This document shows positions 1 through 7,284 of a DNA stretch of 10,843 bases, piece after piece. Position 1 is the first letter of the stretch, and each line of letters begins with the position of its first letter. The position numbers were made by a program, and so were the translations under genes. The notes under the pieces were generated by a model. The model did not search any database. It saw only the letters and a program-made list of their open reading frames with translations, and was not told the DNA's origin. Source of the DNA: Goniomonas avonlea (taxonomy: Eukaryota > Cryptophyceae > Goniomonadida > Goniomonadaceae); assembly GCA_003573635.1 (NCBI GenBank), contig QUTJ01031316.1, positions 1-10,843 on the forward strand. The letters run 5' to 3'.

Positions 1-66
1 TGTGTGTGTGCGGGTGCTCGCACGTGGGGCTATGACAGCCTTGATGGCCTCTGCTCACAGGTGTGG

Positions 67-128
67 CTTCTCTCTCTCTCTCTCCCTCTCTCTCTCCCTC
101 TCTCCCTCTCTCTCTCTCTCTGTGTGTG
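67..128. repeat. CT-rich microsatellite followed by a short TG run
   Basis: This is a nearly pure CT tract with scattered CCC interruptions, ending in a short TG run. All reading frames stay open through it because the unit is a dinucleotide, so the Ser-Leu peptides it would encode are not evidence of a gene. On the other strand it is a GA tract. Confidence 0.95.
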
Positions 129-157
129 GGACTGCATCGGTGCGTTCGATTGCATTC

Positions 158-181
158 TGTGTGTGTGTGTGCGCGCGCGCG
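158..181. repeat. Alternating purine-pyrimidine tract, TG then CG
   Basis: There are 24 bases of strict purine-pyrimidine alternation: TG repeats pass directly into CG repeats. This base pattern is known to favour left-handed Z-DNA under supercoiling. No gene can be assigned to it. Confidence 0.9.
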
Positions 182-1337
182 AAGTTCAGAAACAAATGGA
201 ACGGTATGCACCACACCAACACACCACACACACAGAGAGAGAGGGACAGACACAGGCACACCGAACACACTGAACACACCGAACAAAACCGAACACCGTC
301 TTGTTGATAGCTGAGAACACGCATTGGACGATTCAACACGATGCGCATGGGTGCATTTTCCGTTGCATCAATGACGTTGAACATCGTTTGACAGCGTGTC
401 ACCAATGATTGGACCCCTAGAGTTCGCTCACTCGTCCCAATACAGGAACGCGTTCGCACCTGCACCTTCACTCAAGGCCTTTCTCACCGACACCTGTGCG
501 TTGTTCGCACCCGCAGAAACTCCTGCCCCTCGCACACAACACGACGATTCACAGATAGAACAACATGCAGCCCCCCCAACACTGCCGATTTTTGGTTGCA
601 AGGACCTTCGATACGGCGCCACATGAACTACATTCAGTCCTGGAAATGGAGGTGCACGCACCGCCCGACGTAATCTTGTGCGTCCGAGCAGTTTTCCCAT
701 TTGTCGCTTCATTTTTGTCTGTGAGCAGGAGGCTTCAGCGAGAGACAGGAGAGGGGGCGAGGTGGGGAGAGACGAGAGAGGGGCGAGAGAGTGAGGAGGG
801 TAGGGGGAGTAAAGCGAGGGAGTAACGGACAGAGATGGAGAGTGTGTGTGCAATATCGCCAGGCGACGCACCCGGACATTGACCCCATGAATTGCAAGGT
901 GACGCACCAATTGTGTTGAGCGTCCGGCAGAGCAGGACAAGGACAGGTTGCGCTTGGGCCAGGCCTAAAACTCAAGGAAGACACCAAAAAGCCATCTCTC
1001 TCTCCCCCCCCCCCCCCTGTCTCTCTCTTTCCTATCTAGGTGCCTTCTGTCCCAGACACACTCACTCCCTCGCTCTATTACTCCACTCTCTCCCGTCCCC
1101 ACCCCGTTTCGGGAGGCTAACCACCGCTGTTCCGTCCTAGTCGGTGGGAGGGCCGGGAACGCTTTCCCACAAAAAGGGATCCAGCAGCCGCAGGCATGCC
1201 CGGCAACAAGGCAGGTAACGCAGGCCGAGTTGGGAGCTGCAGGGAGGCTACAAGGGAAAATAAATACGATCAAAACCAAGAGTGGTAAGAGTGGTAAACA
1301 CCTAGAGTCACATTGTGGAAGTGCACTTCGGACCCCA
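182..1337. other. Low-complexity DNA with no supported gene
   Basis: No recognisable protein or RNA gene was found here on either strand. The stretch holds CA-rich DNA near 215-290, a strongly purine-rich tract near 729-834 on the plus strand, and a run of 14 C at 1004-1017 inside a pyrimidine-rich segment that continues to about 1105. The pyrimidine-rich blocks resemble those in the longer introns of the gene at 7285 onward, so part of this DNA could be intron or untranslated region of an unseen gene. The block at 1117-1236 on the minus strand is a weak candidate for a last exon of the neighbouring kinase. Confidence 0.6.
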
Positions 1338-1780
1338 CACTGCCTCATCGCCACACTACAGACACGCTGCCTCACCACCGCATACACACTGCCTCACCGC
1401 CCACTGCCTCACCGCCCACTGCCTCAACACCACTGCCTCACTATCGCATACACACTGCCTCACCACCACTGCCTCACGCATACACACTGCCTCACCGCCC
1501 TCTGCCTCACCACCACTGCCTCACTATCGTATACACACTGCCTCACCGCCCACTGCCTCACCACCACTGCCTCACTATCGTATACACACTGCCTCCGCCC
1601 ACTGCCTCACCGCCACTTCCTCACGCATACACGCTGCCTCACCGCCCTCTGCCTCACTGCCGCATACACGCTGCCTCACCGCCCACTGCCTCACTGCCGC
1701 ATACACGCTGTCACCGCCGCATTGCCGAGACATACACTGCCTCACCGCCGCATACACTCACACATACACACTGCCTCAAC
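1338..1780. repeat. Minisatellite built from a CACTGCCTCAC core
   Basis: More than twenty copies of the core CACTGCCTCAC are followed by one of a few tails. These make units of about 14-15 nt (tail CGCC or CAC) and about 18-22 nt (tails ending in CATACA or TATACA). A higher-order unit is visible: 1485-1535 and 1536-1586 are two 51-nt blocks that differ at one position. Copies become irregular after about 1700. All plus-strand frames are open over most of it only because of the repeat, so those ORFs are not genes. The minus-strand kinase frame stops inside it at 1742. Confidence 0.95.
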
Positions 1781-3374
1781 TCTCCCGGTAACACACCGCA
1801 CACGTACCAGCAACAAAAGTTTGTCGACAGGCTTGAGCGCGGCTCTCACTTCGCTGGCAGTCACCTCCACCTTCTCGAGCGAGTCCACACGCTCCAGAGC
1901 GCACGATCCGTGACGGTTAACCCACGGGTGAGCCTGCACCAGACAGTGTGAAATGTGGTGGAAGCTCCGTTCACTGGCAATGTGTGCTGGGTGTCTGGTG
2001 CTCCAATCTTTGCATTTTTGGGTACTCGGACGTACTTTCACGGCTTCAGCCGATTTCCGTGTGAAAGGGTTCTTGTCGAGTAGCTGGTTCAGTAAATCTC
2101 GAATCTTGGAGTCAAAATGTTCGGGATACTCAATCCTGCAGGAGAAGTCATGACAGCTTGGCTCCGAGGCTGAACCACATCGCCAGTCAAATTGTTGGCT
2201 GCACACAGCGTGTGGTCACCGCAATGCACTTCACATGTTTGGCCCCATTGATCGTGTGTTTGGTGTGCACGATACCAAGAGAGAAATGAGTTCTACTCAC
2301 TGCACTTCCTGAATCTTGTTTCCCAGGGTCATCTCGGTGTCCGTAGTCGTGTCTAAAACAAACGGGAACGAGTCCGTCAGCATCCAATACAACGAGATGC
2401 CACAGGCCCAAACGTCGATAGCGGCCCCAACAAAAGAATTTTCTGTCCATTTCGCATCAGAATCGGCAAAGGCAAGGAGGCCATAGAATACACCACAATT
2501 CCAAAGACAAAAAGCAAACACCTTGAAAACATTCTGGAGCCATAAAAGCAAGGGTCCCCGCTGTAGAGTACATGCTTTCGCCCTCAGCTACAATCTGCAC
2601 ACGGGTTAGGACTCCAACCACACCTGGGCATTCCAGCACACATACCCTAGCAACTCCAAAGTCTGCGAGCTTGAGACAATCTTGGGAGTCCAGCAACATG
2701 TTTTCTGGCTTGATGTCGCGGTGGACAATTCGTTGCATATGTACTGGGATTGGGTCAAGAGGTGCTCAAGAGCCACAATTCGACCTACGGTACGCTAAAC
2801 CAGAGATCATGTCACGGAAGTAGCGCCACGCCCGGTCTAAACGTTCTTCCCAAGTTCTTGGTGGGTTCATTTTCATCCGCTTGTCCAAGTCACCCCCCTC
2901 GAGGTACTCAATGACTGAAGAGTTGTCAGTGCGGTAAAATTCCCTCAAGAACCTACTCAAAAAGATCTGATGATGGTCTGGATCGTCAAGGGCAGAGAAT
3001 AACCTGACGCAATTTGGATGATCTAACTTTTTCATAATAGCCACCTGTTGGTGAGCTCAGAATGGCATTCTCCAGGCAATCAGCGCACCTCTCTGAGAAC
3101 ACTTGCGAATAAATCAGGTTGTCCCGGCCGTCGCTTTGTGAGCAAGGATTTGTTGAGAATTTTCATTGCGAACAATTGTCCCTCTTGGTTTTTGATGAGC
3201 TTCACCTTCCCGTATGTGCCGTGACCGAGCTTGCACACCACAGTGTACTGGTTGACATGTTTTCCGTGCTTCAAGGGAGTGAGAACAACTTAATTTGTGA
3301 AAAAAAGCAAGTACCTGGTCAGATCGAACTGAAACACTTCCATGTTCCAGTGCGTCTTCGCCTTCGTTCGCCAT
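1742..3374 (-). CDS. Ser/Thr protein kinase, CaMKK / SNF1-activating kinase type, nine exons
   Basis: The product probably phosphorylates the activation loop of SNF1/AMPK-like or CaM-kinase-like kinases in the cytosol. Exons in coding order are 3374-3315, 3268-3089, 3044-2957, 2914-2789, 2743-2646, 2594-2522, 2442-2301, 2135-2036 and 1933-1742, giving 352 aa. The spliced protein has the glycine loop G35-H-G-T-Y-G40, catalytic Lys56, alpha-C Glu80, HRD with Asp161, DFG at 179-181, APE at 203-205, DVWACG at 218-223 and Arg282. Family placement rests on the Arg/Pro-containing insert after Lys56 (KRRPGQPD), the [13 protein letters not shown] and DDPD motifs, and the end of the domain at AHPWVNRHG followed by KVEVTASEV. 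The region before the kinase domain is only about 27 aa. The start has A-rich exon support and no better upstream ATG. The last residues are read from the minisatellite, so the true C terminus is uncertain; a strong donor GTACGT lies at 1807. Confidence 0.9.
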
Positions 3375-4091
3375 GCACAGTCGTGGTGACCGAGTGACTG
3401 TGAGAGTTGCTGCGAGGTCCAGATCTCGATCCTTTATCTCGAACCCAATCTTGGGGCCAAGATTTGATTAATCTTTCCCTAATAGCTTGGGGCGATCATC
3501 GAACTATCTTAACAAGCATATCTGCTGTATATTATTACTGTCTCCTCTTGGGAGATTTGGAATTTGGACTCACTCGGAGCGCCCACGACACCTTCCTTGA
3601 AAATTCGTTTTGGGGCTCCAGTTGGGTGGCTGGTGCTTTTGGGTTGGTTCTTTGGCGGTTCAAGGCAGTCGGAAGCGGGGCAGTGGAAGCGTGCAAAGCA
3701 AAAGGCCGCAACACAACAAACTCGAGATTGTACAAGTTGCCTTCATTGACTGTAGGACTACATACGCACTATCAAAATGTAGAAAAATGGGTGCGAGGCC
3801 ACATCCCCCCACAGCAAACCTCTCCCCTCGGGAGAGTGAGCTCGTGCCAGAGAAAAGCGCCCTCCCGACGTACGTACAGTGCAACGCTTCTTCATATAGC
3901 CGTCCCAATTATAACCATCCCAGACCTCCAACATAATCCATGATGCCATGAGCCACAGCCATCCAGTCCTTGTGCAGGAGCATCGCAAAACAAGTGCAGA
4001 GCCACCTGCTATCACACGAGGAACCGATCGACGCCGCTACCAGGACCAGATACAAACTGCAGCCTCACATACGAGCAACAGCGACATGGAC
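3375..4091. other. Intergenic region between the kinase start and the cap-binding protein stop
   Basis: Both flanking genes are on the minus strand, so this stretch should hold the 3' untranslated end of the eIF4E-family gene and the promoter and 5' leader of the kinase gene. The part near 3440-3545 is richer in A and T than its surroundings and includes an AATATAC-like element on the minus strand. A hairpin with 7-bp arms and a 3-nt loop lies at 3820-3836. A plus-strand open frame at 3407-3943 has no recognisable domain and overlaps other equally unremarkable frames. I see no tRNA or other RNA gene. Confidence 0.6.
3447..3464. promoter_or_regulatory. Palindrome upstream of the kinase start
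   Basis: The sequence AATCTTGG GG CCAAGATT has perfect 8-bp inverted arms around a 2-bp centre. It lies 73-90 bp upstream of the kinase ATG. Next to it the heptamer ATCTCGA occurs twice, at 3423 and 3436. Such a palindrome could bind a dimeric regulator, but no factor is identified and chance cannot be excluded. Confidence 0.3.
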
Positions 4092-5118
4092 CTAGCTCTG
4101 GGCAGGAGCAGCGCCCTCAGAAGGAGCCTCCTCACCATCCTCAGGCACAGGGCTGGCATGGGTGGCGGCAAAGATGTACGGTTTTGCGTTACGGAAGGTT
4201 GAGCGATCCTTCATGGATGAGCTGAAGTGAAAAGTTAAGAGGGGCAAGCAACAAGACATTCAATGCACCTGTTGTCCTTGTACTCGACGACATCCTTCTC
4301 GTCAAGGTTCAGCACCTCACGGAGACGGTCACTGTCAGAGGGTCGTTAGAGACGACGATTGCGTCGATAGATATTTGTACCCGATCTTGAAACGGACAGT
4401 GCTGTTCGCGTCGTTGTCGCGGTTCCAGATTGAAAGAAGATCCTCCTTGTTTCGGATACTGAGCACAATGCCCACCACGTCCGGCTCCTCAAACGCCTCA
4501 CCGATAGTGGCGAACAACTGTGCACGTGATCAGCATGGTGGTGCTCAGAATGGCAATTGTTGCAGAAGCACGGCGGCGCGGAACGCAACACAGCGAGACG
4601 TACCAATTCCTCCCACATAGATCCGAGACGTGGATTCTTCTTCGAACCATCCTTCTTGATCTTCAAGATCCAGCAACCGCCAGTGGGGAATGACTGTCGC
4701 AGTGTCAGTGATGATTATATTCGTCCACAAAGCACACGGACTACACACCTCCCACATGGGAATCAGCTCATTACGGAAGACGTGATAGTTAGAGTCCTTG
4801 GGGAGCTCCGAAGGACGCAGCAAATAGGCGTACATTCTGCGGAGATGTTAAGGGCAACACCCTAGGTATACGGTGGACGCACTGCCAAAACTCCTCCACG
4901 GTCTTGAATGTGCCAATTCTACGGAGGTTCTCCTGATAATTGCCGACCGTGCTCTGCTTGGTCTGCTTCTTATCGAACCAGAAGGTCCACGGCGTCTCAA
5001 GGGGGTGCTGACCAGACGCATCAGGGGCCGCGTCACCCGAGGCGCCGCCCTCCTCGTTAGCAGCTGCGCAGGCAGCAGCCTTCTCAAGCGACCTCTCCAA
5101 CTCCTCAGACTCAGCCAT
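4092..5118 (-). CDS. eIF4E-family mRNA cap-binding protein, six exons
   Basis: The protein should bind the 7-methylguanosine cap of mRNA in the cytoplasm and either start or block translation. Exons in coding order are 5118-4883, 4836-4749, 4693-4604, 4517-4381, 4331-4269 and 4221-4092, giving 247 aa; introns are 46, 55, 86, 49 and 47 nt and all phases agree. It has HPLETPWTFWF at 38-48, TVEEFW with Val74 and Trp78 (the eIF4G/4E-BP contact pair), PMWE with Trp107-Glu108 (cap stacking and pairing), GGCW, MWEELL, SIW at Trp169, and the C-terminal KDRSTFRNAKPY. The Trp56 position of human eIF4E is Tyr61, while the Trp43 position is kept as Trp44. Spacing and the LLRPSEL segment look most like eIF4E2/4EHP. 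The N-terminal 35 residues are acidic and Ala-rich. An in-frame ATG at 5187 would add 23 residues; I prefer 5118. The C-terminal tail is acidic. Confidence 0.93.
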
Positions 5119-5313
5119 CGAACCTCTCGTGTTTCTACTCGCGCTCGCTGTCACTTTGACAGTGTCGACGATACTGCGAACGGACACTCCAGTACCGGTT
5201 CGATCAACTTCGACTTACGCCGCCGCATATGCGCGTGACGTCGTCCAACGGTCCGTTGGGTTGACCCCTGTACCTGTCATCCTGATCGTGACCTCAGCCA
5301 TTTCCTCGTCACG
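5119..5313. promoter_or_regulatory. Divergent promoter between the eIF4E-family and MYB genes
   Basis: The 195 bp between the two start codons must carry both 5' leaders and probably both promoters. No TATA box is visible. The palindrome GACGTC at 5237-5242, within GTGACGTCGTCC, contains the ACGT core bound by bZIP factors. This is a sequence match only. The MYB frame has an in-frame stop at 5236-5238, which supports its start at 5314. Confidence 0.5.
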
Positions 5314-6778
5314 ATGAACAGAGCCCCAATCGCCTTGCTGCAAGGTGCTTTGGCGGCTCAGGCGGCGTTGGCTGCCTTGACAGCCGGACTCAAGCGAAAA
5401 GAGCCAGAGGCCAGCGCTGGTGGAAGGGCCGATTTGCCTGAACCGCCAGAGCTTCCGGATGCTCCTGAGGGAGCTCGCACTGTCAAGGTGCCGTGGACCC
5501 AGCAGGAAGACGAGGCTCTCCTCGCTGCCATCAACAAGTATGGCACGAAGAAGTGGTCCGTGGTAGCGGCCTATATTCCTGGCCGGTAAGTGGCGCTCCA
5601 GCTTGTCGTTTTCTCACCTTGTCCCCCAGCACCGGCAAACAGTGTAGGGAGCGCTGGCACAACCAGCTCGACCCGTTCATTAGCAAAGATCCATGGACGC
5701 CAGAAGAGGAAGCTGTTTTAGTCAAAGCGCATCAGGAACTTGGCAATCGGTCTGTTACTCCTGAGTGCAGAGAGTTGCGTGGTCTGACATCCGCAGGTGG
5801 GTGGAGATTGCAAAGCGGCTGCCAGGACGGACGGACAACAGCATTAAGAATCACTGGAATTCTTCTCTCAGGAGGAAAGTGGCGAAACAGCAAGAATTGG
5901 AAGGCAAGGGTGGTTCAGGCAGTGCCCCAGGATCCAGCTCTGGCAAGGACGCCAAGGATGGGAATCTCGAGACTCCTCCGGCAAGTAAGCGTCATCGGAG
6001 TCCTGCCTCCGCAGGTTCTGGAACGGCTGCCAGTGGTCGTGCTTCATCAGCTGCTTCCGCAGCTGCAGCGCCTACGCCTGGTTCGAAGAGCAAGGACCGT
6101 CCGGCATTCGCCTTGTCCAGGCCTTCACCAAATGCGAAAAGCGATCCTGCGCATGTGGGCGCAGACGACGACGCAAAGGACCCGGTTGAGGGTGGAGAAC
6201 GAGAGTATGATGATATTGATGCTGAGCAACTGCGGAGACAGGCACGGCCCGCCGACACTTCAGATTGGTCCGCTCCCTCCTCGTCCGAGGAGGATTTGGA
6301 CTCGACCGACGAGGATGGCAACACCGCCGGTGGGTTGTTTCCTGCCGAGGAAGGTCAGGAAGGGGAGCCAGATGATAAGAACAAGGACCTCTCAAAAGGA
6401 CTCGGCTTACAGCCCCCAACCGAGGGTGAGGCGCCAGACAGCCTTCTCGGAGCAGGTGTCGTGGGCAAGCGCCGAGGAGTTGCCGGGATCCCTGGTTTGC
6501 GGGTTGATGTTGAGGGCGCAGCTGCGCCGCCACAAACACCCCTGTTCCTGCCAGAGTCCTCTATTGACGATTTTCAACCAACCCCCTTCAACAATAACAC
6601 GCCCGCGTTCACTTCCATGTATCGCCGCGGCGGGTTGATGGGTTCGGTGCCCAACGCGTCGGCACTGCGAGACTTTGTCTTCAGCCCACCATCATCACGA
6701 GGTGCCATGCACCCGTTGAGTGGTCGCAGCTTGGACGACGACGACAGACCCCCTCCGTCTCGCGGACATGCCCATTGA
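5314..6778 (+). CDS. Two-repeat MYB transcription factor of c-Myb/MYB3R type
   Basis: This is a nuclear DNA-binding protein of 457 aa. Exons are 5314-5585, 5630-5749 and 5797-6778, with introns of 44 and 47 nt, both phase 2 and both splitting an Arg codon. The first MYB repeat has Trp61, Trp81 and Trp100 (19- and 18-residue gaps); the second has Trp113, Trp132 and Trp151 (18 and 18). The recognition helices read [15 protein letters not shown] and [13 protein letters not shown], which are the R2 and R3 signatures of animal c-Myb and plant three-repeat MYBs. The first aromatic of R3 is Trp, not the Phe or Ile common in plant R2R3 proteins. No R1 repeat is visible in the 60 residues before. After the domain come a basic stretch, Ser/Ala-rich linker, an acidic segment with [13 protein letters not shown], and several S/T-P sites near the C terminus. 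The start has A at -3. Confidence 0.93.
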
Positions 6779-6930
6779 GGGCATCCCGGTTTTGGGATCT
6801 GTCGTTCATGGACCATTTTGATATCGAGTCGCGAGAGCGTTGGAAGCGAGGCAGATAGAGCGCAGCACTTAGTCAGGGTTGCGCTTCAGAGACCGTAGTG
6901 ACTTCAACCTCAAGGTGCCAGTTTGTTTGA

Positions 6931-6940
6931 GTATATATAA
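6931..6940 (+). promoter_or_regulatory. TATA-like box ahead of the CBM20 gene
   Basis: GTATATATAA is the clearest TATA-box match in the window and is followed by G. It lies about 345 bp upstream of the next ATG on the same strand, so a transcript starting some 30 bp downstream would have a leader of about 320 nt, unless an intron lies in the leader. It could instead be chance AT-rich DNA in the MYB 3' region. Confidence 0.45.
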
Positions 6941-7025
6941 GTCCGAGCAAAGGTGTATGAGTAACGGTAAAGCAGACAATCGTTAAGTGTCACTTGTCGA
7001 TGTGTTGTCTGGGGGCGGAACATTC

Positions 7026-7076
7026 GAGTTGGGAGAGTGTCCTGCACCGAGTGAGAGTTGAGAGTGTCCTGCACCG
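7026..7076 (+). repeat. Direct repeat of 17 bp in the CBM20 gene leader
   Basis: The 17-mer GAGAGTGTCCTGCACCG occurs exactly at 7033-7049 and 7060-7076, 27 bp apart, each preceded by a similar GAGTTG-containing segment. It looks like a short tandem duplication. No function is apparent. Confidence 0.85.
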
Positions 7077-7284
7077 TCGTTACATTTTTGTCCCTCGTTG
7101 CTGCACTGCATGTTTCATCATCTTGTCTTTCCTTTACTTTTCTCTCAGTTCGTCCTCCCCTTCCTCGGTTAGTGGCGGGACCTTGCCCCCCCCCCCCCTT
7201 CCCCTTTGTTCCCGAGCACGCCGTGCCACCACGGACGGGCTGTCAAATTGACCTGATTTTTCCGTGTTTTCGAGCATCCCGAAA

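Larger units (their letters stand above)
6779..7284. other. Spacer: MYB 3' end and leader of the CBM20 gene
   Basis: No coding region is supported here. The stretch should contain the 3' untranslated end of the MYB gene, a TATA-like box at 6931, and the 5' leader of the next gene. It is pyrimidine-rich from about 7095, with a run of C near 7187-7198. No AATAAA polyadenylation signal is seen after the MYB stop. Confidence 0.6.

Noticed and set aside
428-940. Minus-strand open frame of 170 codons
   Set aside because: Half of it crosses a purine/pyrimidine tract. The rest, after an acceptor-like CTCACAG near 724, shows no known domain, so it is at most a possible exon of an unseen gene.
1195-1310. 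Plus-strand ATG with a Lys-rich reading (KINTIKTKSGKSGKHL)
   Set aside because: Too short, no domain, and it runs straight into the minisatellite without a convincing splice site.
1230-1951. Long overlapping plus-strand open frames of 158-227 codons rich in His, Thr, Leu and Pro
   Set aside because: They are open only because the minisatellite lacks stops in any plus frame; the peptides are simple repeats with no domain.
3407-3943. Plus-strand open frame of 178 codons in the intergenic region
   Set aside because: No recognisable domain, overlapping frames of similar quality on both strands, and no sign of the splice pattern seen in real genes here. It could still be a lineage-specific gene, but the sequence does not support it.
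5992-6539. Minus-strand open frames opposite the MYB gene
   Set aside because: They are antisense shadows of a GC-rich coding exon.
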